Positions 1 through 9,362 of a stretch of 14,812 nucleotides of DNA are shown piece after piece. Within the stretch, counting starts at the first letter, position 1; each line of letters begins with the position of its first letter. Made by a program: the position numbers and the translations under genes. The stretch comes from Larix sibirica (lineage: Eukaryota; Streptophyta; Pinopsida; Pinales; Pinaceae), in contig NWUY0300002189.1 of the NCBI GenBank assembly GCA_004151065.3, forward strand, positions 15,440-30,251, written 5' to 3'. Below the pieces are notes generated by a model. It made no database searches, was not told the origin of the DNA, and worked only from the letters and a program-made list of their open reading frames with translations.

Positions 1-880
1 TTCATGGAAACATAAACATTTGATCATCATCATTAATAACATATAGCTTTAAACATTCAACTTATTCATCAAGGTACTAGTCTCCACACATAGCCAGGTC
101 ATTCGTCATTGAATGCCCTCAGATAACACAACATAATTATATAGTCATGGTCCAAGCTGGAAGTAGGGCACTACATTATCATAACCCAACTCTATCAACC
201 AATGTGGTTAGCATGGTTTTAAATAGAATAATTTTTCCTATAGACAAATCCGAACAACACATTTGAGGAAGCACAAATTTCAATGTTATTTGACTTATTT
301 TACTAGGCTTTTTAAGGAAACATGAAAAAAGGGGTGATGTGGATCACTTTGCATTATGTAAGTAGAACACACCACTCCCTTCTATATTGCCAATAGATAG
401 AAGGATCACGGTATATTGGAGTTTATATGTTATCAAAAACCAATTGCTTGAATGGATGTGTGGATTAGTAGGTTTTTAAATAGAAAAACAATTATGTCAT
501 ATAAATAGTTTCAAAACACAAATGTTGAGCATATTCAAGTTATTTCAATGAGTATTTTGAAAAAATATACAACATAACCAAGGATTCTCATTTCACCTTA
601 GATGCTTTTGTCCCTTCTATGAAGAAATGGCGGAATGTGAGGTAATAAGTTTTTAAATAAAAAGATATTCATGTCATATAAACCATTCCAAAACACAAAT
701 TTTAAACATATTCAACTTATTTTAATGGATATTTTAGGAATTAATAAAGCATAGTCATAGATTCTCATTTCACCTGAAATGATTATGTCCATCCTATAAA
801 GAAACGGGTGTTCCATATCCTATAGAAGGGATATCCAACTCATTTTAATAAACATTCTAGGAAAACAAGTAAAAGGGAGT
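1..880. repeat. Degenerate satellite-like tandem repeats
   Basis: The same ordered set of motifs recurs: a TTTTTAAATA block, a CAAAACACAAAT block, a TTCAACTTATTTTAAT-like block, a GATTCTCATTTCACCT block and a TCC(C/A)T(T/C)CTAT block. The best pair is 472-648 and 649-825, exactly 177 bp apart across several blocks. Weaker partial copies appear near 58, 292 and 836, with irregular spacing (about 234, 244 and 123 bp), so monomers carry indels. A 177-bp period is typical of plant satellite monomers, but the few, diverged copies suggest an old fragment. No coding capacity was seen. Confidence 0.55.
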
Positions 881-960
881 CATTGTGCAATGGTGGTCAA
901 ACATTTTCATTTTAAAATTTCGTGGCACAAAAGAGAGTGGAATACAAATCCCACAACATA
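868..960 (+). other. Possible tRNA-derived SINE remnant
   Basis: The stretch TGTGCAATGGTGGTC (885-899) resembles a Pol III A box. About 50 bp downstream, GTGG-AATACAAAT-CCCAC (937-954) resembles a tRNA T-arm/B box with a 4-bp stem, although the loop is 9 rather than 7 nt. The spacing suits a tRNA-related promoter. No poly(A) end or target-site duplication is evident, so this is only a suggestion. Confidence 0.22.
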
Positions 961-2130
961 CTCTATGGAAAACGAGTCAATAGACATCTTAAGATTGACG
1001 AGCTAACACTGATTGCATAAAGCTTGAGACAAAACCACGAAGGGGATGATAAATATTTGAGTTTCTAAGGACAAACTCTTGCAGACACTCTTACATAATG
1101 TTCGAAGAAGATATTGAGTAGGATAAGAACAACTAAGAAGCACATATGATCTTAACTTCAGTCTCAAAATTTAGACAAGCCAACATATTATATTTAGAAG
1201 AATCATATTTGATATTTGCATGTTAAGGCTCCACTATTGTTCTTGGAATCTTCTTCCAAATTTTCCATCCGAATGTCACAAACTCATATTAGTATCAGTC
1301 ACTCTAACCAAGTAGTTATATATAGAATTTTAGAATGATTATCCATACTGTGGCACCTGCAACTAACGTTCAATACACTTTTGAATAGTTTTTGAGTAAT
1401 CGGAGTCACTTCAACTCAAATAAAAAAGGGAATGCCTCCTCTAAGCACGGAAACTTTGTTAAAAAATATCTAAAAAATCTCTATCTATTATGTAAATCGC
1501 GCTGCAAATATGACCATGAGCTGCTCAAATCGTAACTGTAACTTTTAAAAGATTTTTTTTTATTAAAAAAATTGAATTTTAAAAATAACATACCATATAA
1601 TAATGACTAAAATAACAAATGAAGATACTTATGGTTTCAAACTAACCTAAATCATATTGAAACTTAGCATATTCTATGTCCTTTAAAGTTAGGACATGTA
1701 GGACATGTGCAGATACCGCATGTTATTTGTTATTGGTTTTTGGTATCTCATATGAGAAAAAACCCATACTCTCTTTTTGACTAAACTATTAATGATTTCA
1801 TATGCATATTTATCTAGATCCTATTAACTATTATATTAGTTATACGAAAACTCTTTACAAGTTGCTACTTATAAAAGGTGCCGTTACCTTGAAATCGTCA
1901 TGTAAAGTTACACAAGTACATCAATATTCCTATAAATACCACCATTTAAAAAAAAGTTGTTTGGCCATTATCTTTCGTAAAAGGTGTATTATACATATGC
2001 TTGAATCAGAATTTTGTGTAAAAACTACACATCCACATAAAAAGATGCTTAGTTGCATTCATCAATCAATAGAAGAAGAACAAATCTAACTGAAAGCATA
2101 GTTACTAAAATTATGTAGTTATGTTATGAC
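960..2130. other. AT-rich stretch without a recognised gene
   Basis: No protein or RNA family was recognised on either strand. A plant-style TATA sequence, CTATAAATACC (1930-1940), lies inside a 95-codon open frame (1802-2089) whose composition does not look coding. About 110 bp downstream is a CAATCAATAGAAGAAGAACAA stretch resembling a plant 5' untranslated leader, but no convincing reading frame follows. Homopolymer A/T runs occur near 1550-1600. Confidence 0.4.
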
Positions 2131-2184
2131 ACCCACATTAACTAACTGTTTTTTTGTATAACTAGCATAGATTCATTTCAAAAG

Positions 2185-2221
2185 GAGATTTATCCCAGGC
2201 TTAGAGCTGGGATCAAATCTC
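2185..2221. other. 14-bp hairpin
   Basis: GAGATTTATCCCAG (2185-2198) pairs with CTGGGAT-C-AAATCTC (2207-2221) around an 8-nt loop. This gives a 14-bp stem interrupted by one bulged C at 2214. It is not followed by a T run and lies outside any recognised gene. It may be part of a decayed SINE or MITE; GGGATCAAATC is only loosely B-box-like. Confidence 0.6.
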
Positions 2222-2524
2222 TCAAAATGCGTAAATGTTGAAGAAAAGCATGGAAAGAATTACACATCCCCCTTACTGGACTGTAAAATGCTACGCAACC
2301 ATAAAGATTTGGTTCTTGAAATGGAAAAGGTGACTCAACTAACTATTTTTTTTGTATAACCATACAGAAATGTCTCTCCAGGTTTTGTAAAGTCAGAAAA
2401 ATAACCCTTCCATGTAAAAACTATAGATATATCCCATTTTAAACTAATTGTTAGTATTGTAAAAGAGTAACCATTTCTGAACATAACATAAATTCATAAA
2501 TACTGTACCATCCCTTCCTTCTTT

Positions 2525-2720
2525 GACTTATCTACATGATCTCCATATATAGCATAGCGAACAAAGCCAAACCCTCTTGATCTTCCAGATACCCGAAACC
2601 CTACCAGTGACAATTCCACCTACAAATATACACAGTAATAAAAAAAATGGAGAGACTTGCAAAAAAAAATGCATACTTTACCAAGAGTTTCCCAAACTCT
2701 GAAAACTTACCTTTGAAACC
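2525..2720 (-). pseudogene. RRM RNA-binding domain fragment, two exons
   Basis: Read on the minus strand, an upstream exon ends at 2682 with the residues KGKFSEFGKLL, which fits helix 1 and the start of strand 2 of an RNA recognition motif. A 62-bp intron (2681-2620) begins GTAAAGT, is T-rich, and ends TTTGTAG. The next exon starts at 2619 in the same phase with VELSLVGFRVSG, then the RNP1 motif RSRGFGFVRYA (about 2586-2551). The order and spacing match an RRM from helix 1 through strand 3. The RNP2 strand was not found: in-frame stops lie just upstream of about 2720, so either another intron starts there or the locus has decayed. The helix 2 and strand 4 part was also not found below 2525. 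This is a real exon fragment or pseudogene of an RRM protein; the subfamily cannot be named. Confidence 0.6.
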
Positions 2721-2997
2721 TTCAACAGTAGTTAGCTATGCGATTCATACAAAATAGTCATAACATACTTTACTTGATCATATGCTTTACATAGACAAAG
2801 TAGCAAGAGAAGAGTATGTGAGCAATCAATTAGACAACTCAAAATTGTTGATGCAATGAAAGTAAATATGTAAAATTAAAATTAAAATTTGTTAGTTAAA
2901 AAATACATCATAGCATCTGACACGTCAATTTTAAAGCCAAAAATTTAGCTTGCACTAAACATTCTAAGTAACAAAAACTGTCCTTATAACAAAAACC

Positions 2998-3099
2998 ACC
3001 ATGAGGAAAAAGGTCCCTTTGATCCTGAAGAGCCACAGCAAAAAAATTACTACCATGAGGAAAAAGGTCCCTTTAACCCTGAAGAGCCACTGCAATGGT
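2998..3099. repeat. 54-bp tandem duplication
   Basis: Two near-identical units begin at 2998 and 3052. Each contains ACCATGAGGAAAAAGGTCCC followed by a CTGAAGAGCCAC stretch. The unit is 54 bp, a multiple of three, so it preserves the reading frame on either strand. No coding role is established. It adjoins a 135-codon minus-strand open frame (3073-3480) that I do not recognise. Confidence 0.8.
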
Positions 3100-4500
3100 T
3101 ATCCGCCCGCCGCACAAAGGGAAAATACAATGGCAAAAGTGGGCTTTGGAACGAAGTAACGTGATGGGGTACTGTAGAGTAGCGAAGCAGTTTACATGGG
3201 TGCCAGAATGAAATAACTGTGTATGTATTTCAGAAAGAATAGACACCCAACATAATTGTGGACATAAAGAGAACTTTAAAATGGAGAAATACACAAGAAT
3301 TGAATATTTCAGTAGACTTACGCAAAATCTCAATAGAATACCAAATATAGTTTCCAAATTTTGTGAAAGCCATTTAAGTACATTAACATATAAACTGTAA
3401 CAAAACAGCACGCAAACACTGGTACCGAATCTGGGAATAAATAGATGTGATGGGATGAACAAAAGAAGAGGGCTGAGCATCAGTGAAGGGAATTAAGGTT
3501 AATTGTGCAAATGATCGCTAATAAACGGTTTGGATAATTAAGACGAAAGCTCAAAGTCATTTACTCAAGGTCCCTGATCAGTGAGTGAGAAAAAGGAAAA
3601 CTGCATTGCTTTGCGCTTAGCTAGATAAAGGATAACAAAACCTGTATTTCCTCCTAGGAAATCATAGATTCAAATCTAGAAGGGTAGATATGTAGACCTT
3701 TGTAGACATTAGCAAATACAATATTAGAAGCATGTAATCTGACAACATTATTTTGAATCTAGTCCAGCATTGAAAAATAATAATGACATGAAGAATGACT
3801 GAACTGGAACCTAACATGTTTAAGTAATTACATTAGCTCTACACCTATCTTTGTGGCTCAATTATATTGGCTTCATGAGCTTAGGAATAGGCAATACAAA
3901 TAATCTGATAAGTTTTACATTTGAACTGTTTTGAGTGGTAAAGTGCTCATACAAATTATGACATATATAGTCAAAAGATGAGCGTGAGTACACGTAGAAC
4001 AGGATCAAACCCTGGATCCTAAATTTTTGTTCAATGTCTTATTTGAGAACTTCTGTCAACCATGAAAACCCTAGGAAAAATAGTAAGTACCAAAACACGG
4101 TGATATTCTAAGTGAGACTTTACCAGGGGAAGATGCTGTTGCTAGTGTAGGAATCATATTGCATCCTTTTTAATTTTTTCCTAAAATATAATTCACTGAA
4201 AAAATAGTGTTTTTTTCAATTGCATCATAGGCTTGCAGAAACGCCACTACGGAAGAAATAGTTCAAACTTTCCGAACTGCTGAATAGATGCGTCCATCAC
4301 TCAAGAAATCTACAGCTGAAGAAATCAACAGGTAGAAATCATTGATTGTAATTGAACGTTGATTGTAACTGAAGACAAATGAGCCCTTCTTCAAATGAAC
4401 CCAATTCAAAGAAAGAAGTGTTTTTCGTTAAAATCTGGAGATATTCGTTTTAAGAATTTTGGTTCTGTGTGGTTCGAATAGTGATTCTGAATTAGAGGAC
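3100..4500. other. Intergenic stretch, no recognised gene
   Basis: A 135-codon minus-strand open frame (3073-3480) is hydrophobic and cysteine-rich with no known motif. It contains a TTTATTCCCAG acceptor-like site and a GCGTAAGT donor-like site, so exons of the nearby minus-strand RRM locus are possible but unproven. AGGATC...GATCCT (4001-4020) is a short inverted repeat whose minus strand holds a B-box-like GGTTTGATCCT. Nothing else could be assigned. Confidence 0.35.
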
Positions 4501-4508
4501 AACTTCTA

Positions 4509-5089
4509 CAACAACTACAGGAAGAAGGAAGATTAGAGGACAAGTTGCATACAGTCAAAGTATTTGATTAGGAGACATAGAGGACAAGTTGCCTACAGTC
4601 AAAGTATTTGATTAGGAGACACTTTGTAATTATTGTGATTGGGAGACGCTTTGTAATTATTGTTATTGGTGTGATAAAATAGTTATGAGAGGTAATATCT
4701 AAATTATTTCTAATACCCTAAAATAATAAAACTGGGACTATTTATTGCTAGAATCTGAAATGATTGTTTGGTATTCCTCCAACAGTTCTATATATGTAAA
4801 TTCTTTGCCTTGATGAAAGACAGAACCCATAGGAGAGGAGGCTCTGAGTTTTCATGTTGAAGCTGGAGAGGTGGAGTGAAGCCTCGAGTTCCAGAGAGTA
4901 GCTTTGTTGAATGTAATTCAAGAACAGTACATCTTCAATAAACTAAATATTTTAGAATTATTGTTGTTCCTATGTATGATGTGTGGATTTTGAATTCGAT
5001 TGTTGATGTTTATTTGCATCTTGTCTTAATTTTACTCTTGTGTGTGCATGTTTTGTTGTGCAACTCTGTTTGCAGATTTCTTTGCATCA
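4509..5089 (+). mobile_element. 5' LTR of gypsy-like element, 5'-truncated
   Basis: This segment aligns along its length with the 3' LTR segment 8535-9058. Shared blocks include the CTACAGTCAAAGTATTTGAT region, the TATA-containing GTTCTATATATGTAA and the CATAGGAGAGGAGGCT block. It ends in GCATCA just before a primer binding site. The first ~207 bp of the 3' LTR (from TGATGC) have no counterpart here, so the left end was lost or replaced. Many substitutions separate the two LTRs, pointing to an old insertion. TATATATG at 4789-4796 is the likely LTR promoter TATA box. Confidence 0.75.
4535..4668. repeat. Short tandem duplications inside the 5' LTR
   Basis: Unit AGAGGACAAGTTGC(A/C)TACAG... occurs at 4535-4578 and again from 4579 (period 44). 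Directly after it, GGAGAC(A/G)CTTTGTAATTATTG recurs at 4615 and 4642 (period 27). The 3' LTR carries only one copy of each, so both duplications arose in this LTR or were lost from the other. Confidence 0.75.
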
Positions 5090-5092
5090 AGT

Positions 5093-5113
5093 TGTATTAG
5101 AGCAGGTTGATCC
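5093..5113 (+). other. Primer binding site, Met-tRNA type
   Basis: Three bases after the LTR end, TGTATTAGAGCAGGTTGATCC resembles the complement of the plant initiator Met-tRNA 3' end (TGGTATCAGAGC core), with G-to-T, C-to-T and a small deletion. Position and match identify the minus-strand priming site and confirm the LTR boundary at 5089. Confidence 0.65.
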
Positions 5114-5199
5114 TATGGTGAAGAGGATCACAAAGACCATGGTTGCAGATTGGCTAATCTATGAATGTTGTTGAAGTGGGGAGCATGTAAAAAGAGATC

Positions 5200-6120
5200 T
5201 AGAGGTTGTAGAAGATATGAATGAGCTTGCAGAAATGATGATGATAATGATGGCCAGAATGGATGCCATAGAGGTAACCCAAAGGAAGGGTATTGCACAT
5301 GTGGTGCAAGATAATAATGATCATGAAGCATAATAAGAGACTACAAGAGAAGAATCTAAGGAGAACATGATAGTGGAAGATAGAATAATCAAAGGCATCA
5401 GCGTTATTGGAGGTATGCCTAGACTTGATATTCCTATCTATTCAAGAAGTTTAAATCCTGAGGAATTGATAGATTGGATAGGGGAAATGGAAAAGTTCTT
5501 TCAACTTGAGTAGATTAGAAATCCTATGAGGGTTAGCTTTGCTAGCACAAAATTGAAAAGCCATTCTTCTTTGTGGTGGGATAAGTTGTAGCTAAATAGA
5601 GAATGTAGTGGTAACGGGAAGATCAAAACGTGGGATAAGATGGTGTCAAAATTGAAATGTAAATTTTTACCCGTGGATTATGCTTTGAATTTGTTGAGAA
5701 GATTGCAGAATTTGAATCAGCTAAAGATGTCAGTAAAGGAGTACACAGAGGAAGAGAGTCCAAAATCCATTACTAGGCATGTGAATGGTTTAAGTTATGC
5801 CATTCAAGATGAATTTACAATTTTGATTTTTCATTTAGTGGTAGAGGCTTATCAATGATCCTTGAGAATTGAAGAGAAATTGTTGAGAAACAACAAAATG
5901 TGAAGAAATATTCGAGACATGGAAGAGGGCAACATAAAGAGAAGCAAGTTGAAGAAGGTGAAAGCATCTCTAGTGCTATGGAATAGTCTATTGGAACTGG
6001 ATCTGATGTTGATAGAGGATGAGGTCGATCAACGAGAGGCAAAGGTAGATGAAGCAAATTTGAAGGCATTTGCTTCAGATGTTAGGGCCATAGGGAATTT
6101 GAATGTCCAGAACTTGTGAG
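5200..6120 (+). pseudogene. gag: Ty3/gypsy gag with CCHC knuckle, decayed
   Basis: Gag forms the retrotransposon particle and binds its RNA. The recognisable core starts near 5415 (MPRLDIPIYS, then LNPEELIDWIGEMEKFFQLE). It continues through a WWDKL motif and TWDKMVSKLKCKFLP to SVKEYTEE, NGLSYAIQDE and LRIEEKLLRN. This is the order of a plant gypsy gag domain (Retrotrans_gag type). In-frame stops occur near 5512, 5588, 5856 and 5901; several read as C-to-T changes of Gln or Arg codons. Downstream, in a different frame, lies a basic GRSTRGKGR stretch. A knuckle (6071-6106) follows with Cys-x2-Cys, Gly-His and a final Cys but two residues short and with a stop inside. So at least one frameshift separates gag from its knuckle. 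The element cannot encode a full gag. Confidence 0.8.
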
Positions 6121-6317
6121 GGATGGAAGAAGAAAGGAAGGGAGAACGCATCTTGTTGAAACTAAACCAACAGTAGCAACAAGTGAGGTGATTGAATTGC
6201 AGTTAGAGCAAGGGGAAGATATGATGATGAGGAAGATATTGTTATAGTCTGAGAAAGAGATTGAGAGAGAACTAGAATAGAGAAAGACACTCTTCAGGAC
6301 AACATCCAAAATATAAG

Positions 6318-7067
6318 GTAAGTGTTTCTGATTTGATTATTTATAGTGGTAGTTCTAAGAATTTGGTATCTACTAAAGTTGTTCACAAATTAAAATTGAA
6401 GTATACACCTCATCTAGAGGCATATAGGGTGTCATGGTTACAAAATGGGCATAGGGTCACTACAAATAAGCAATGCTTGGTTAGTTTTAATATTAGGGAT
6501 TATAATGATAGCATTCTATTTAATGTTTTTCCCATGGATGCATGTCACATTTTGTTGTCGAGGCCATGGAAATTTGACAGGAATGTGATGCAGATAGGGA
6601 GGATGAACACCTACCAATTTGAAAAAGATGGGAAGAAATTCAAATTGCATCCTCTTAATGATGAAGTGGATAAGGCTATAAAGAGTACAATCTTGGCATA
6701 TGTGAAAGGGGTGGGTCAACAAGAATGTGTGCAGCAGTGGACTAAGGAGAATAAAGATCAAAACATGAGTTCTACAACAACAACACTCTCAGAGGAGGAG
6801 AAAATGGGATATTTTCATTGTCATAGTACTTTGTGTGGTTGCATGTTTTCAGAAAATGCAACAGAGAAGGTGGGAGATGTATCCAAGAAGAGGAAAACTG
6901 GAGGTAAAGTTGACAAAGAAGAGAGTGATTTAGTTGTGCAATTAGTAAAGTGGGTAGTGAAAATGGTGTCTAAGAGGGAAGACTTCCAAGGAATAAGCAT
7001 TGTTGAGATAACAAAGACTTGTGGAATGGATTCACAAGAAAAGTATGGGGTAGATGCAGTACAATGA
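6318..7067 (+). pseudogene. Gypsy aspartic protease plus unknown extension
   Basis: The open part is 245 codons. Residues 1-110 match a plant gypsy aspartic protease. The active-site loop reads IIYSGSS where the family has Asp-Ser-Gly, so the catalytic Asp is Tyr (codon 6342-6344, GAT to TAT). NLVSTKVVHKLKLK, VSWLQNGH and the C-terminal ILLSRPWKFDR (family: ILLGRPW) and RMNTYQFEKDGKK follow in the expected order. Roughly residues 110-245 are Lys/Glu/Ser-rich, with a Cys/His patch (FHCHSTLCGC), and match nothing I recognise. No reverse transcriptase, RNase H or integrase lies between this frame and the polypurine tract at 7187. The protease would be inactive, and the element, if otherwise whole, non-autonomous. 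Confidence 0.75.
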
Positions 7068-7186
7068 TGGGTTAGAAGATTGATGGAGATGTTGTGGGTA
7101 TTAGCGATAGAGATGGGTAGAGAAGAATCTTCCATCTGCACATGCTTTTCACCTACATTTTGAGCAAGATGCACAAATTTTCAACT

Positions 7187-7193
7187 AGGGGAG
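7187..7193 (+). other. Polypurine tract (first copy)
   Basis: AGGGGAG lies two bases before TGATGC, the LTR start. This is where plus-strand priming is expected. The same site recurs at 8319-8325 in the duplicated segment. Confidence 0.6.
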
Positions 7194-7195
7194 TC

Positions 7196-7746
7196 TGATG
7201 CAAGAGCATCCCTGGCGATGAAGGTTATCTTGCATGTAGATTTCTTTTGTAGTTTAGATATGCTGCATAATTTTTTTATTACATATTGTTTCTATAGAAT
7301 GCATGCTTCTAGAAGTATTCAAAAGGTGCTACAACCATATTGTTACAGATCCACGAGGCTTCTACAAGACATTTCTTTGAGATCAACCTGAAATATCATG
7401 CCCAACAACTAAAGGAAGAGGATAAGGTTGCCTACAGTCAAAGTATTTGATGAGGAGACACATTTTAATTATTGTTATTGGTTTAGATGAAATAGTCATG
7501 GGAGGGAATATCTAAATTATCTTTAATATGCTAAAATAATAAAACCATGAGTATTAAGCGTTTCCTTGCCCAATTTGAAATGAATGGTTGGTAGATGAAT
7601 TATTTGGTATTCCTCCAATAGTTCTATATATGTAACTTCCTTTCCCTGTTGAAAGACATAACCCATAGGAGAGGAGGCTGTGAATTCTCATGTTGAAGCT
7701 ATAGAGGTGGAGTGAAGCATGGAGTTCCAAAGAGTGGCTTTGTTGA
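7196..7746 (+). mobile_element. Truncated copy of 3' LTR, ends at N
   Basis: It begins with TGATGC after the polypurine tract and appears identical to 8328-8878. It stops in the middle of the LTR at the ambiguous base 7747. It is most simply the unmerged end of one contig and not a second LTR in the genome. Confidence 0.75.
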
Positions 7747-7747
7747 N

Positions 7748-8199
7748 AATTTGAAAAAGATGGGAAGAAATTCAAATTGCATCCTCTTAATGATGAAGTG
7801 GATAAGGCTATAAAGAGTACAATCTTGGCATATGTGAAAGGGGTGGGTCAACAAGAATGTGTGCAGCAGTGGACTAAGGAGAATAAAGATCAAAACATGA
7901 GTTCTACAACAACAACACTCTCAGAGGAGGAGAAAATGGGATATTTTCATTGTCATAGTACTTTGTGTGGTTGCATGTTTTCAGAAAATGCAACAGAGAA
8001 GGTGGGAGATGTATCCAAGAAGAGGAAAACTGGAGGTAAAGTTGACAAAGAAGAGAGTGATTTAGTTGTGCAATTAGTAAAGTGGGTAGTGAAAATGGTG
8101 TCTAAGAGGGAAGACTTCCAAGGAATAAGCATTGTTGAGATAACAAAGACTTGTGGAATGGATTCACAAGAAAAGTATGGGGTAGATGCAGTACAATGA
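7748..8199 (+). pseudogene. Second copy of protease tail and unknown extension
   Basis: This repeats the final ~150 codons of the protease frame (from NLKKDG-like FEKDGKKFKLHPLNDE onward), identical in protein sequence to the copy ending at 7067. It lacks the protease catalytic half. It is probably the same genomic DNA represented twice. Lys/Glu-rich; function unknown. Confidence 0.6.
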
Positions 8200-8318
8200 T
8201 GGGTTAGAAGATTGATGGAGATGTTGTGGGTATTAGCGATAGAGATGGGTAGAGAAGAATCTTCCATCTGCACATGCTTTTCACCTACATTTTGAGCAAG
8301 ATGCACAAATTTTCAACT

Positions 8319-8325
8319 AGGGGAG
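8319..8325 (+). other. Polypurine tract of the gypsy-like element
   Basis: AGGGGAG immediately precedes the TGATGC start of the complete 3' LTR. This fixes the inner boundary of that LTR. Confidence 0.6.
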
Positions 8326-8327
8326 TC

Positions 8328-9058
8328 TGATGCAAGAGCATCCCTGGCGATGAAGGTTATCTTGCATGTAGATTTCTTTTGTAGTTTAGATATGCTGCAT
8401 AATTTTTTTATTACATATTGTTTCTATAGAATGCATGCTTCTAGAAGTATTCAAAAGGTGCTACAACCATATTGTTACAGATCCACGAGGCTTCTACAAG
8501 ACATTTCTTTGAGATCAACCTGAAATATCATGCCCAACAACTAAAGGAAGAGGATAAGGTTGCCTACAGTCAAAGTATTTGATGAGGAGACACATTTTAA
8601 TTATTGTTATTGGTTTAGATGAAATAGTCATGGGAGGGAATATCTAAATTATCTTTAATATGCTAAAATAATAAAACCATGAGTATTAAGCGTTTCCTTG
8701 CCCAATTTGAAATGAATGGTTGGTAGATGAATTATTTGGTATTCCTCCAATAGTTCTATATATGTAACTTCCTTTCCCTGTTGAAAGACATAACCCATAG
8801 GAGAGGAGGCTGTGAATTCTCATGTTGAAGCTATAGAGGTGGAGTGAAGCATGGAGTTCCAAAGAGTGGCTTTGTTGAATGTAATCCAAGAGTAGTACAT
8901 TTTCAATCAAATGAATATTTTATAATTATTGTTGTTCCTATGTATGATATGTGGATTTTGAATTATATTATTGATGTTTATTTGTATTTTGTCTTAATTT
9001 TACTCCCGTGTGTGGATAGTTGCACTGTCCAACTCTGTTTGTAGATTTCTCTACATCA
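8328..9058 (+). mobile_element. 3' LTR of gypsy-like element, complete
   Basis: The 731-bp LTR begins TGATGC and ends (A)CATCA; the 5' LTR keeps the fuller inverted end GCATCA. The inner start follows a polypurine tract and the end aligns with the 5' LTR end at 5089. It shares the TATA-like CTATATATG (about 8757-8765) and the downstream CCTATGTATGAT(A/G)TGTGGATTTTGAATT block with the 5' LTR. Because the 5' LTR start is missing, no target-site duplication can be tested; the five bases after the 3' LTR are ATTCC. Confidence 0.8.
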
Positions 9059-9189
9059 ATTCCATCTTCAATAATTCTTGGAAAATGGTGAAACAATGAC
9101 AATTTCCTTTACCCATTTGTTGTTGCTGCAAATTGTGTTTATGATAATCCAGCATTGGCACGTTTGAGTACCATCACTTCATTCACAAT

Positions 9190-9362
9190 GTGCTCCTAAT
9201 TGTTTCTGTGGAGCCTTGTGGAACATCAACGTGAGCAATTGTGTTACCAAAAATGCATCTATAGTAAAATAAATTAAACTTCGCAACGTACTTCTAACTG
9301 TTTCAGTGAACCTTAGTGTGACCAACTATGTTACCAAAAATTAGTAAGTAACAAAATAAATA
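9190..9362. repeat. Imperfect ~98-bp direct repeat
   Basis: GTGCTCCTAATTGTTTC (9190) is matched by GTACTTCTAACTGTTTC (9288), and the shared GTTACCAAAAAT occurs at 9243 and 9330. The offset falls from 98 to 87 bp, showing an indel between copies. Each unit ends in an A-rich AAAATAAAT stretch. Confidence 0.6.

Larger units (their letters stand above)
6616..8878. repeat. Direct duplication of 1131 bp across one N
   Basis: Positions 6616-7746 recur at 7748-8878 with a constant offset of 1132 and no difference that I found, including the encoded protein. The copies meet at a single N (7747), which breaks both the protease frame and the LTR. Old LTRs in the same element differ at many positions, so exact identity here argues for an assembly overlap joined by a placeholder N. 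Confidence 0.85.

Noticed and set aside
1802-2089. 95-codon plus-strand open frame with a TATA-like CTATAAATACC inside
   Set aside because: Lys/Tyr/His-rich composition reflects AT-rich DNA, there is no domain, and the TATA sequence lies within the frame and not upstream of it.
3073-3480. 135-codon minus-strand open frame, hydrophobic and Cys-rich
   Set aside because: No recognisable motif. It could overlap exons of the RRM locus, but I could not find splice-compatible coding continuity.
5128-5331. Minus-strand frame opposite gag
   Set aside because: It is the antisense shadow of the gag leader region, which reads better on the plus strand.
6821-7174. 117-codon minus-strand frame, repeated at 7953-8306
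   Set aside because: Antisense of the protease extension. It repeats only because the whole segment is duplicated.
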